Below, piece by piece: positions 8,646 through 16,155 of a DNA stretch of 64,000 nt. A program made the position numbers and the translations under genes. This stretch comes from JAPLJC01 sp963697965 (lineage in GTDB: Bacteria; Desulfobacterota; Desulfobaccia; Desulfobaccales; 0-14-0-80-60-11): the NCBI GenBank assembly GCA_963697965.1, contig OY969108.1, forward strand, positions 248,001 through 312,000. The letters run 5' to 3'. Below the pieces are notes generated by a model. It did not search any database and was not told where the DNA came from. It saw only the letters and a list, made by a program, of their open reading frames with translations. Each line of letters starts with the position of its first letter. Within the stretch, counting starts at the first letter, position 1.

Positions 8646-8673
8646 TGGCTAAGGCTGCCGCATAATCTCGGTT
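8646..8673 (+). repeat. 28-nt imperfect direct repeat, copy 2
   Basis: This is the second copy of the repeat at 7178-7205 (3 mismatches in 28). It ends 42 nt before the start of the phosphatase gene, a position much like that of copy 1 before the first HEPN-like gene. The bases GGTTATAACC at its downstream edge form a short palindrome that copy 1 lacks. Confidence 0.7.
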
Positions 8674-8715
8674 ATAACCATATCAGAACATTTTATTAGT
8701 CTATACCGCTGAGAT

Positions 8716-9168
8716 ATGGCAGAAAAAATGATTTCTATAAGGTTTAGTAAGATTCTCTTTGTATGTGATGGCAATACCTGTCGAAGCCCAATGGCCGAGG
8801 CCATTGCACGAGGGTTACTCGGAACGACGGCCGATGTCCAAAGCGCTGGCATCGATGCTGATAGTGAGAGCTTGGCGAATAAAAAAGCCATCGCAGTGAT
8901 GAAAGAAAGGGGGATCGATATCCGGGGGCACCGCTCTCGCGACATTGAAACCATCGATCTATCGGCCTTTGACCTGATCATAGCCATGACCCCGATTATA
9001 GCTCGATACCTCCGATCCCTTGGTATAAGTGGATCGAAGATCATTAAGCTCAACATCGAGGACCCATACAATGAGGGTATTGAGGCGTACAGGTTCGCGG
9101 CTGAAGCTTTAGAGGTTGAGCTTCGACGTCTTTTCGGGATTGTCCCACCGAGGCAAGCGACAGAATGA
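8716..9168 (+). CDS. low-molecular-weight protein tyrosine phosphatase-like protein
   Basis: The protein has the low-molecular-weight phosphatase / arsenate reductase fold. The P-loop is VCDGNTCRSPMAEA with Cys17 and Arg23 in the Cx5R arrangement, and the general acid is in EDPYNEG (Asp116). The length of 150 residues is normal. The family dephosphorylates phosphotyrosine or phosphoarginine, and some members reduce arsenate; nothing nearby suggests arsenic. An alternative start is the ATG at 8728. The last four bases (ATGA) overlap the start of the next gene, so the two are translationally coupled. Its place in an accessory island next to unknown small genes suggests a specialised role rather than housekeeping, which is inference. 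Confidence 0.85.
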   Translation: MAEKMISIRFSKILFVCDGNTCRSPMAEAIARGLLGTTADVQSAGIDADSESLANKKAIAVMKERGIDIRGHRSRDIETIDLSAFDLIIAMTPIIARYLRSLGISGSKIIKLNIEDPYNEGIEAYRFAAEALEVELRRLFGIVPPRQATE

Positions 9169-9623
9169 AACAGGATCTCGTTCAGTACCTCTCGGATGCC
9201 ATCTCCAGAGTGGAGGGTGGAAACGTTAGCAGTCCCTCAGGCTCATGGAGCGCGGGTATATTTGGGAAGGCCACCAACGCGTTTGAGAAAGAGGTACGTT
9301 CCTACGTTTTACGTCTGCTCAATTCCTGCAATCTCGACTACGAAATGGATTTGCGCTGTCTGCTAAAGGGTCTACCTTTCGAGAAGTTAACGCTGGGCAA
9401 CCTGATTGCTGCCATACGAGAAGGTGCAAACCTGAGACCCCAGGCCGTAGCTCACAACGTTCCAGGTGGGTGGAAATTGACAGATTTCGTGAAGGCTTTG
9501 GAAAAGATCAACAAAACTTGGGTTGACACGAAGCATGGGCAAGAAGTGGCAGAACCTGTATTAATTGCCCAGATGAAGTCTATGCTCACCATCAGCAAAA
9601 TGTTGAGGACACACCTCTGGTAG
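9165..9623 (+). CDS. uncharacterised protein coupled to the phosphatase gene
   Basis: The 152-residue product begins in the ATGA overlap with the phosphatase gene, a strong sign of co-expression. It is soluble and predicted mainly helical, with recognisable stretches FEKEVRSYVLRLLNSC (from residue 44), GLPFEKLTLGNLIAAIREG and FVKALEKINKTWVDTKHGQE. The last segment, with a Trp and a His around N-x-x-W, looks like a conserved surface motif, but I do not recognise the family. There is no signal peptide. It may be a partner, target or regulator of the phosphatase. Composition is lower in GC than the core genome, like its neighbours. Confidence 0.72.
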   Translation: MKQDLVQYLSDAISRVEGGNVSSPSGSWSAGIFGKATNAFEKEVRSYVLRLLNSCNLDYEMDLRCLLKGLPFEKLTLGNLIAAIREGANLRPQAVAHNVPGGWKLTDFVKALEKINKTWVDTKHGQEVAEPVLIAQMKSMLTISKMLRTHLW

Positions 9624-10000
9624 GAGCAATTTCTAATTATTTAAACTAAAATCAAAAATGTGAAATCCTTCCGGATAGAGTTTAAGAAATAGGCCCTCGG
9701 TGCTGATCAATGCTATATCTTCACACTTCCTCACCCTGCTTTTGGCGTGCTAATATGCATACCATAGCTGTCTCTCAGAGCCTGATGGCATTCTCTTGGA
9801 AAATTTAAAAAAAATTTCCATCCAGATAATATTGATCAGGGGGGGAGGGACTGAGATGCCCCCAAAAGTGAGACACTTTTTATGAGAGGGTTGGTTTAAA
9901 GAAACCATGGCTCAAGTTACCCAGCAGCCCCTCTGGGGGTGGAGGGAGTGTCGATCGGTGGGACTAATGCTGGGACTATCGCTGGGACCATAAAAGAAAA
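9624..10000. other. AT-rich island end without an intact gene
   Basis: No intact gene is seen between the accessory operon and the tRNA genes. The stretch is AT-rich near 9624-9830. In the plus strand a short frame at 9900-10009 ends GTNAGTIAGTIKEKG before a stop, a kind of tail sometimes seen at the end of phage-type tyrosine integrases; a stop codon at 9897-9899 precedes it and no integrase core is present. This may be a remnant of the element that brought the island, but the evidence is thin. Confidence 0.35.
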
Positions 10001-10024
10001 GGGTTAGCTGATTTAAGCTAACCC
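10001..10024 (-). terminator. rho-independent terminator of the tRNA-Lys/tRNA-Glu unit
   Basis: The arms GGGTTAGCT (10001-10009) and AGCTAACCC (10016-10024) form a perfect 9-bp stem with a 6-nt loop. On the minus strand the stem is followed by TTTTCTTTTA. It lies 13 nt after the encoded CCA end of tRNA-Glu, the right place to end transcription of the two tRNAs. Confidence 0.8.
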
Positions 10025-10036
10025 ATTGATTTAATT

Positions 10037-10114
10037 TGGCGTCCCCAACCGGATTTGAACCGGTGTTGCCGGCGTGAAAGGCCGGTGTCCTGGACCAGAC
10101 TAGACGATGGGGAC
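10037..10114 (-). tRNA. tRNA-Glu (TTC)
   Basis: The minus strand folds as a cloverleaf. The acceptor arms are GTCCCCA (from 10114) and TGGGGAC. The anticodon stem is CCGGC/GCCGG around the loop CTTTCAC, giving anticodon TTC. The T arm contains GGTTCAAATCC. The 3' CCA is encoded at 10037-10039. The 3' end faces the accessory island, as is usual for integration at tRNA genes. Confidence 0.95.
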
Positions 10115-10125
10115 GGAGAGGGTCC

Positions 10126-10201
10126 TGGTGGGCCGTGTTGGATTCGAACCAACGACTCTCTGCTTAAAAGGCAGATACTCTACCGACTGAGTTAACGGCC
10201 C
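10126..10201 (-). tRNA. tRNA-Lys (TTT)
   Basis: The minus strand starts GGGCCGT at 10201 and ends ACGGCCC-A-CCA at 10126, forming a 7-bp acceptor stem with encoded CCA. The anticodon stem TCTGC/GCAGA encloses CTTTTAA, so the anticodon is TTT. The T loop GGTTCGAATCC is standard. It is 11 nt upstream of tRNA-Glu, probably in the same transcript. Confidence 0.95.
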
Positions 10202-10299
10202 AATCGGCATATTTTTAACTTGTGGGGATGGCATTTGTCAAGGGTTGGCAGGCATCCGGGAGAGCGAGGTTCCCGGCCCGGCAATTCCTTAACCGGGCC

Positions 10300-10917
10300 T
10301 TAGGCCGCAGCCGCTTCCTTGAGGGCCCTGCGGGTCTCCTCCAGCATGGCGGCATGGACCGTAGGGGGCGGCCGGGAGGCATCCAGCCGCCGCAAGCGGG
10401 GGCCCCGCAGACCGGCGTAGATGGCCTCCACCTGTTTCAGGTAAGGGAAGGATTCGCTCACCTGCCGGGCCTCTTTGGACTTGCGGGCCAGGCGGCGCAT
10501 CGCCTCGGCCACCGGCAGCATGAGGATGAACACCAGGTCCGGCGCCGGGGCAAAGGACTGGTTGGCGGCCAGAATGGCGTCGGCGTCGAGTCCCAGGGCT
10601 CCCTGGTAGGCCACCGAGGAATAGTAGTAGCGGTCGCTGATGACGATCCTTCCTGCGGCCAGGGATGGCGAGATGAGCTGGGACACGTGGACCCGGCGGT
10701 CCTCCATGAAGAGGGAGAGCTCCTCTTCCGGAGAGAGATGGCGGCTGGGACCCTTTAGGTAGCTCCGGAGCCGCTGCCCGGCGGGGCCGTTGGTCGGTTC
10801 CTGGGTCAGGACCACCGGGTGGCCTTCCTTTTTTAGGGTGGCGGCCAACAGCCCGGCCTGGGTGCTCTTGCCGGAGCCGTCCACCCCTTCTATCGCGATG
10901 AGGAAGCCCGGGGCCAC
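10300..10917 (-). CDS. tmk: thymidylate kinase
   Basis: This 205-residue enzyme phosphorylates dTMP to dTDP in the cytoplasm. The P-loop is GVDGSGKST near residue 11, followed by QEPTNGPAGQRLR and the DRYYYSSVAYQG substrate motif near residue 96. The lid region has RRLARKSKEARQ. The length is typical. The start lies 3 nt after the stop of the ferritin-like gene on the same strand, so both are likely in one transcript. The call rests on clear family motifs. Confidence 0.95.
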   Translation of the reverse strand: MAPGFLIAIEGVDGSGKSTQAGLLAATLKKEGHPVVLTQEPTNGPAGQRLRSYLKGPSRHLSPEEELSLFMEDRRVHVSQLISPSLAAGRIVISDRYYYSSVAYQGALGLDADAILAANQSFAPAPDLVFILMLPVAEAMRRLARKSKEARQVSESFPYLKQVEAIYAGLRGPRLRRLDASRPPPTVHAAMLEETRRALKEAAAA

Positions 10918-10920
10918 TGC

Positions 10921-11379
10921 TCAGCTCTCATACCAGGTTTCCGGGAAGGCCGTGTTATCGTAGAGATATTCCATCTTGGCCTTGTGGGACAGCTCCACTT
11001 GGGCCATCTTCTCCAGTAAATCCCGGATTTCCCCGGGAGGCTGCAAGGCGGCCAGGGCTTTATAGAAGCGCTGCGAGCCTTCTTCCCGCTTCATAGCCAC
11101 CACCAGGGCCTCTTTGGGAGACAGGGTGTCGTGGAAGCCGGGGGCCTCCAGCAGTTCCGCCAGATGGACCTCCTGGGGGCGGCCGGTCAATTTGCAGCCC
11201 TCGGGAGTGATACAGCCCTCCAGGAACTGCTTGTGCTCCAGCTCCTCCCTGGCCAGATAACGCAGGGTCTCTTTGGTGTCGGCGTGGCTCACCAGGTCGG
11301 CCAGGCGCAGATAGAATGCGTGGGAGAGTTCTTCCTGGGTGATGGCGTTCTTAATGACGGCTTCCATTTCAGTGCTCAC
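10921..11379 (-). CDS. rubrerythrin-like ferritin-family protein
   Basis: The 152-residue protein has the four-helix di-iron carboxylate pattern: ITQEELSHAFYLRLAD, AREELEHKQFLEG, AMKREEGSQRFYKAL and MAQVELSHKAKMEYLYD, each with the Glu or E-x-x-H ligands expected for a rubrerythrin/ferritin-like di-iron site. There is no C-terminal rubredoxin domain, so it is a short erythrin. In anaerobes such proteins act in peroxide defence or iron handling; the exact role is not shown. It is the first gene of a minus-strand pair with tmk and diverges from the pyrB leader. Confidence 0.87.
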   Translation of the reverse strand: MSTEMEAVIKNAITQEELSHAFYLRLADLVSHADTKETLRYLAREELEHKQFLEGCITPEGCKLTGRPQEVHLAELLEAPGFHDTLSPKEALVVAMKREEGSQRFYKALAALQPPGEIRDLLEKMAQVELSHKAKMEYLYDNTAFPETWYES

Positions 11380-11476
11380 GGGATCATCCTCGTCAGGCCC
11401 CCCTGGGGGCCGCCTCTATAATGTCATGGCCCAGATTTTGTTTCAAAAAAATGTTCTTAATCTTTTGGCCTTTAAC

Positions 11477-11545
11477 AGGTAGCCGCAAGCTTAAGCTTGC
11501 GAACCTCCTTAACAAAATGCGCGCAGGCTAAAGCCTGCGGCTACC
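11477..11545. repeat. nested palindromic repeat in the gap upstream of pyrB
   Basis: Outer arms GGTAGCCGCA (11478-11487) and TGCGGCTACC (11536-11545) are perfect inverted repeats. Inside are two more palindromes, CGCAAGCTTAAGCTTGCG (11483-11500) and GCAGGCTAAAGCCTGC near 11523. The second occurs again at 14200-14223 as GCAGGCTTTAGCCTGC. It is a REP-like dispersed element. Confidence 0.7.
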
Positions 11546-11685
11546 AGGAGATGCCGTTTCTCCGGCCATCTCCGCTTCCTCCAGGGTGTTACGGTCTTCT
11601 GCATTTAATAGGGCCGGCCCGGAAAATTGTCAACCGGCAACCAGGGAAAATTTCCGGAGATATTCCTTGAATTTCTCTCAGGAGA

Positions 11686-11829
11686 ATGGTAAAAAAGGCT
11701 GGATGCCAGCAGGCTGCCTATGAACCGCGCCACCCAGAATATCGAGACTTTGCCTCCTTTTGCCAAGGAGGTTTTTTTTGGCAAATCCCCGGGGGCAGGG
11801 TCGCAGGCGGCCCGCCGGGGTTAAGTTAA
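11686..11829 (+). promoter_or_regulatory. pyrBC leader with probable transcription attenuator
   Basis: A terminator-like hairpin (CCTCCTT at 11753-11759, loop TTGCC, AAGGAGG at 11765-11771) is followed directly by eight T (11772-11779). It lies on the pyrB strand about 156 nt before pyrB, and no plus-strand gene lies between it and the divergent rubrerythrin-like gene. A terminator there can only act on a leader transcript, which points to attenuation by pyrimidine level. A 47-codon frame from ATG 11686 runs through the hairpin to the stop at 11827-11829, as the E. coli pyrBI leader peptide does. Its Shine-Dalgarno-like AGGAG is too close to the ATG, so translation is doubtful. Confidence 0.6.
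11753..11779 (+). terminator. rho-independent terminator hairpin in the pyrB leader
   Basis: A 7-bp perfect stem with a 5-nt loop is followed by eight T on the plus strand. Its place upstream of pyrB, without an upstream gene on that strand, suggests conditional (attenuator) use. No competing antiterminator stem was worked out with confidence. Confidence 0.75.
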
Positions 11830-11935
11830 CCAATCCTGGCAAAGTGATTCGGCCCGACTCTATCCAGGACCGGACCTGCTGCGCCGCTGAGATGGGCGGC
11901 GGGCCGTCTCCCGCCGGGGAAAACAAGGAGCCGCC

Positions 11936-12862
11936 ATGGAATTCCGGCACAAGGATCTGGTGGGCATCGCCGACCTTTCGGCCGGGGAGATCGACCTGAT
12001 TCTTTCCACCGCCGCCTCCCTCAAGGAGATCTCCCGGCGGCCCATCAAGAAGGTCCCCACCTTGCGCGGCAAGATGATGATGACCATGTTTTACGAGCCC
12101 AGCACCCGGACCCGCATGTCCTTTGAGATCGCGGCCAAGCGCCTCAGCGCCGACACCCAAAGCCTGACGGTGGCGGCCTCCAGCGCCGTGAAGGGCGAGA
12201 CCCTGGCGGACACCGCCGCCAACCTCCAGGCCATGCAGCCGGACGTAATAGTCATCCGCCACTACGCCAGTGGCGCCCCCCACTTCCTGGCTCGCCGGCT
12301 CAAATGCGGGGTGATCAACGCCGGCGACGGCCTGCATGAGCACCCCACCCAGGCGCTGCTGGACCTGCTCACGGTGCAGGAGGCCAAAGGCCGCCTGGAT
12401 GGCCTGAAGGTGGCCATTGTCGGCGACATTGCCCATTCCCGGGTGGCCCGCTCCGACATCCTGGCCTTCAAGAAGATGGGCTCCCGGGTGACGGTGGCCG
12501 GCCCCGCCACCCTGCTGCCGCCGTTTCTCTCCGACCTGGGAGTTGAGGTCACCTATTCCCTAAAAGAGGCGGTGGCCGGGGCCGACGTCATCATGATGCT
12601 GAGATTGCAACTGGAGCGCATGGGCCAGGGGTTCATCTCCACCCTGCGGGAATACAACCAATCTTTCGGCCTGGACCTCCGGCACCTGGAAAAGGCCAAA
12701 AGTGACGTCATCATCATGCACCCGGGGCCTCTCAATCGGTGGGTGGAGATCTCGCCGGAGGTGGCCGACGGGCCTTACTCCGTTATCCTTGATCAGGTGA
12801 CCAACGGCGTGGCGGTGCGCATGGCCGTCCTTTACCTCTTGATCGGAGGGGAAAAGACTTGA
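11936..12862 (+). CDS. pyrB: aspartate carbamoyltransferase catalytic subunit
   Basis: This 308-residue enzyme joins carbamoyl phosphate and aspartate, the first committed step of pyrimidine synthesis. The carbamoyl phosphate site EPSTRTRMSFEIA lies near residue 54, HPTQALLDLLT near 136, the DIAHSRVARSD segment near 164 and the PGPLNR loop near 262. The length is that of a catalytic chain; no pyrI regulatory chain is next to it. The stop overlaps the start of pyrC by 4 nt. ATG 11936 has AAGGAGCC just upstream. Expression is probably controlled by the leader hairpin at 11753-11779. Confidence 0.96.
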   Translation: MEFRHKDLVGIADLSAGEIDLILSTAASLKEISRRPIKKVPTLRGKMMMTMFYEPSTRTRMSFEIAAKRLSADTQSLTVAASSAVKGETLADTAANLQAMQPDVIVIRHYASGAPHFLARRLKCGVINAGDGLHEHPTQALLDLLTVQEAKGRLDGLKVAIVGDIAHSRVARSDILAFKKMGSRVTVAGPATLLPPFLSDLGVEVTYSLKEAVAGADVIMMLRLQLERMGQGFISTLREYNQSFGLDLRHLEKAKSDVIIMHPGPLNRWVEISPEVADGPYSVILDQVTNGVAVRMAVLYLLIGGEKT

Positions 12863-14163
12863 TGCTGATTAAGGGCGCCCTGGTGGTGGATCCGTCGCAA
12901 GGGCTGGAAGCCCCCATGGACATGCTGCTGGCGGATGGCAAAATCGCCCTGCTGTCGCCCCCGGGGACCATCCCCGCCGAGGGCCGCCGGGTGGTGGCGG
13001 CCCAGGGCCTGGTGCTGACCCCGGGACTCATCGATATGCACGTCCACCTGCGGGAGCCGGGGGAGGAATACAAAGAGACCATCGAGACCGGAACCCGGGC
13101 CGCGGCGCGGGGCGGCTTCACCGCGGTGGCGGCCATGCCCAACACCAGTCCGGTGAACGACACCGCCTCGGTGAGCCGCTATATCAAGGAGCAGGCCGTG
13201 GCCGCCGGCCTGGCCCGGGTCTACCCGGTGGCCGCCATCTCCATGGGGTCCAGGGGGGAGAGCCTGAGCGAATTCGGCGACCAGAAGGAGGCCGGGGCCG
13301 TAGCCGTCTCCGACGACGGCAAGCCGGTGATGAGCTCCATGCTCATGCGGCGGGCCCTGGAATATGCCCGCACCTTCGACTTGCCGGTCATCTCCCACAG
13401 CGAGGACCTGCAACTGCGGGGCCAGGGGGTGATGCACGAAGGCCTGGTCTCTCTCACTTTGGGCCTGAAGGGTATCCCGGCGGCCGCGGAGGAGGTCATG
13501 GTCTTCCGGGACCTGGCTCTGGCCGGTCTCACCGGCGCCCGCCTGCACATCGCCCACGTCTCCACCGCGGGCGCCGTGGAGCTGATCCGCCGGGCCAAGG
13601 CCGCGGGGTTTAAGGTGAGCGCCGAGACTGCACCCCACTACTTCAGCCTGACCGACGCCGCGGTGGGCGGCTACGACACCAACGCCAAGGTGAACCCGCC
13701 TTTGCGCACTGAGGCGGACCTGGCCGCCATCAAAGAAGGCTTGCGCGACGGCGCCCTGGACGCCATCGCCAGCGACCACGCCCCCCACAGCACCCTCGAA
13801 AAGGACCTGGAGTTTGAGGCCGCGGCCTTCGGCCTCATCGGCCTGGAGACCAGCCTGAGCCTCAGCCTGAAACTGGTGCACGAGGGGGTCCTCAGCCTGT
13901 CCCAGCTAATCGCCAAGATGAGCCTCAATGCGGCCCGCATCCTGGGATTGCCCGGCGGCACTTTGGCCGTGGGCGCCCCCGCGGACCTGACCCTCATCGA
14001 CCTCGACCGGGAGTGGACCGTGGACGCGGGGAAGTTCGCCTCCAAATCCCGCAACTGTCCCTTCCACGGCTGGACCCTCAAGGGCCGGGCGGTGATGACG
14101 CTGGTGGGCGGCAAGATAGTGAGCAGTGAGCAGTCAGCAGTGAGCAGAAAAGGCAGGGGTTAG
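12859..14163 (+). CDS. pyrC: dihydroorotase
   Basis: This 434-residue amidohydrolase closes N-carbamoyl-aspartate to dihydroorotate. Motifs are DMHVHLREPGEEYKETI near residue 57, VISHSEDLQL, LHIAHVSTAGAVELI and ASDHAPHS near 307, the standard class I dihydroorotase set. It overlaps pyrB by 4 nt. The last dozen codons run into a CAGTGAGCAG-type repeat, so the final residues (roughly VSSEQSAVSRKGRG) are probably an extension created by an intergenic repeat rather than native sequence. The catalytic domain is complete. Confidence 0.95.
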   Translation: MMLIKGALVVDPSQGLEAPMDMLLADGKIALLSPPGTIPAEGRRVVAAQGLVLTPGLIDMHVHLREPGEEYKETIETGTRAAARGGFTAVAAMPNTSPVNDTASVSRYIKEQAVAAGLARVYPVAAISMGSRGESLSEFGDQKEAGAVAVSDDGKPVMSSMLMRRALEYARTFDLPVISHSEDLQLRGQGVMHEGLVSLTLGLKGIPAAAEEVMVFRDLALAGLTGARLHIAHVSTAGAVELIRRAKAAGFKVSAETAPHYFSLTDAAVGGYDTNAKVNPPLRTEADLAAIKEGLRDGALDAIASDHAPHSTLEKDLEFEAAAFGLIGLETSLSLSLKLVHEGVLSLSQLIAKMSLNAARILGLPGGTLAVGAPADLTLIDLDREWTVDAGKFASKSRNCPFHGWTLKGRAVMTLVGGKIVSSEQSAVSRKGRG

Positions 14164-14199
14164 GGGTTAGGGATCGGTTTTCGGCGGCGGCATTCAATG

Positions 14200-14223
14200 T
14201 TGCCGCAGGCTTTAGCCTGCGCC
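14200..14223. repeat. short palindromic repeat (second copy of the 11.5-kb element core)
   Basis: The palindrome GCAGGCTTTAGCCTGC sits between pyrC and the DUF362 gene. It matches the inner palindrome near 11523 apart from the central bases, so both belong to one dispersed family. Confidence 0.6.
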
Positions 14224-14285
14224 AGAGGAAAATTGCTCGGGGCACGTCCCTAATGCTTAAGACCCATTCTCGATAAGAGGTACCT

Positions 14286-15404
14286 ATGCCTATCCAGGTG
14301 TTCTTCATGGACCTCCGGGCCAGTGTCAAGGAGCCCAATTTCAAGAAATTCGAGCGGCTCCTGGAGGCCCTTTCGCTCAAGGGCATCATCCGGCGCAAGA
14401 AGAAGCGGCCGCTCATCGGGGTGAAGCTCCATTTCGGCGAGCGGGGCAACACCTCCTTCATCCGCCCCATCTACGTGCGCCGGGTGGTGGACCACCTCTG
14501 GGAGGCCGGCGGCCGCCCCTTCCTGACCGACGCCAACACCGTCTACGTGGGCACCCGGGCCGAGGCGGCCAGCCACCTCACCACCGCCATCGAAAACGGC
14601 TTCGCCTACGCGGTGGTGCGGGCGCCCCTGATCATCGCCGACGGCCTCACCGGCAAGGCGGAGGTGGAGGTTACGATCAACCGGGAGCAGTTCCAAAAGG
14701 TCTATGTGGCCGAAGCCATCATGGAGGCTGAGGCCCTGGTGGTCCTCTCCCACTTCAAGCTCCACGAGCTCTCGGGCTTCGGCGGGGCACTGAAGAACCT
14801 GGGGATGGGCTGCGCCTCCCGCAAGGGGAAGCTTTCCCAGCACTCCAACCTCTCCCCCAAGGTGAGCGAAAAGAAGTGCACCGGCTGCGGCGAATGCGTG
14901 CTCCATTGCGCCCAGGAGGCCATCGGCATCAACCCGGAAACGGAGAAGGCGGTCATCGACCCCACCCGCTGCGTGGGCTGCGCCGAATGCCTGCTGGTCT
15001 GCCCCTACGGCAACATCCAGATCCAGTGGAACGAATCGATCCCGGTGTTCCTCAGGAAGATGATGGAATACGCCTACGGGGTGGTTAAGGACCGGCAGGA
15101 CCGGGTGGTGTTCATCAACTTTCTCACCCAGGTGTCGCCGGCCTGCGACTGTTATGGCCACAACGATCTGCCGGTGGTGGGGGACCTCGGCATCCTGGCC
15201 TCCCGGGACCCGGTGGCCATCGACCAGGCCTGTGCGGACCTGGTCATCGAGAGCCCCGGGCGTCTGGGCTCCGCCCTGAAGGAGCTGGCCCCCGGCAGCG
15301 ATAAATTCAGGGACATCTACCCCCAGGTGGACTGGCCTCAGCAACTGGAGTACGCCGAGCAACTGCGCCTGGGCACCCGGGAGTATGAATTGGTGAAGGT
15401 GTAG
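14286..15404 (+). CDS. DUF362-domain protein with two 4Fe-4S clusters
   Basis: The 372-residue protein has an N-terminal DUF362 domain (GVKLHFGERGNTSFIRP near 45, FKLHELSGFGGALKNLGMG near 160). A dicluster ferredoxin segment follows: CTGCGECVLHCAQEAIGI near 198 and CVGCAECLLVCPYGNI near 227. A C-terminal DUF362 part contains GHNDLPVVGDLGILASRDPVAIDQAC. No signal peptide is seen, so it should be cytoplasmic. Its reaction is not known; such proteins are common in strict anaerobes. It stands alone between pyrC and the hemerythrin gene, with ATG 14286 behind an AAGAGGT site. Confidence 0.9.
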   Translation: MPIQVFFMDLRASVKEPNFKKFERLLEALSLKGIIRRKKKRPLIGVKLHFGERGNTSFIRPIYVRRVVDHLWEAGGRPFLTDANTVYVGTRAEAASHLTTAIENGFAYAVVRAPLIIADGLTGKAEVEVTINREQFQKVYVAEAIMEAEALVVLSHFKLHELSGFGGALKNLGMGCASRKGKLSQHSNLSPKVSEKKCTGCGECVLHCAQEAIGINPETEKAVIDPTRCVGCAECLLVCPYGNIQIQWNESIPVFLRKMMEYAYGVVKDRQDRVVFINFLTQVSPACDCYGHNDLPVVGDLGILASRDPVAIDQACADLVIESPGRLGSALKELAPGSDKFRDIYPQVDWPQQLEYAEQLRLGTREYELVKV

Positions 15405-15488
15405 CACTTCCATATCCGGCGCTCCCGGGCGGGCCAGAGATGGTTCAGGCCAGGACGCCGGGACGCCAACCTATAAGGAATGAAGATA

Positions 15489-16068
15489 ATGCTGCCCATC
15501 GGACCCCTGATGATCGAACACCGCCTCATTGAGCGCCTGGTTGCCCTCATGAAGCAGGAGTTGGCCCGCCTTAAGGACAACGTTCGCGGTGGCGGCGGAG
15601 TTTGCCTTTGTGGACCCGGTCTTCATCGACACCGCGGTCGATTTCATCAGGACCTACGCCGGCCGCACCCACCATGGCAAAGAGGAAGGCATCCTGTTCG
15701 CGGCCCTGGCCGGCAAGGACCTGACCCCGGAGCACCGCCAGACCATGGAGGAATTGATCGAGGACCACCGCTGGGGCGAGCGGACCCTCGCCTCGCTGCT
15801 CCAGGCCAAGAATGACTATCTCCTGGAAAAAGCCGGTGCCCTGCCAGACCTCCTGCTGCATCTGGAGTCGCTGGCGGTTTTCTATCCCAACCATATTGAA
15901 AAAGAAGACAAACACTTCTTCCTGCCCAGCATGGGCTATTTCAGCGAGGCCGAAAAGGCGCAGATGCTGGAGCGCATCTGGGAATTCGACCGCAAGATGA
16001 TCCATGAAACCTATCAACGCCAGGTGGAAGGCCTGGAACACGGGAAGGGCTGCAAGACGTGTAAGTAG
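15489..16068 (+). pseudogene. hemerythrin HHE-domain protein, split by a frameshift near 15583-15589
   Basis: Two overlapping frames make one hemerythrin-like protein of about 190 residues. The first frame, from ATG 15489 (AAGGA site 8 nt upstream), gives LPIGPLMIEHRLIERLVALMK with the first His ligand. After a one-base shift the second frame reads VAAEFAFVDPVFIDTAVDF, then RTHHGKEEGILF, IEDHRWGE and YPNHIEKEDKHFF, which hold the remaining His and Glu ligands of a di-iron site. An ATG at 15480 is a possible alternative start. Such proteins bind O2 or NO or store iron in anaerobes. All ligands survive, so the split may be a sequencing error rather than true decay. Confidence 0.8.
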
Positions 16069-16100
16069 GCGGCCCCTTGCGGGCCCCCCCCATAAAATCC

Positions 16101-16140
16101 TTTTTTAGGTTGGGGCCTCAGGTGCTCCAGCCTAAAAAAA
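16101..16140. terminator. bidirectional terminator-like hairpin before cobA-hemD
   Basis: The arms TTTTTTAGG (16101-16109) and CCTAAAAAAA (16131-16140) form a stem flanked by T-rich sequence on either strand. It lies between the hemerythrin gene and cobA-hemD and could end transcription of the former. Confidence 0.5.
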
Positions 16141-16155
16141 TGATACTATCAATAT

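Noticed and set aside
11686..11829. A real leader peptide gene before pyrB
   Set aside because: The frame fits the attenuator, but its AGGAG is only one base from the ATG, so it is kept only as part of the leader description and not called as a gene.
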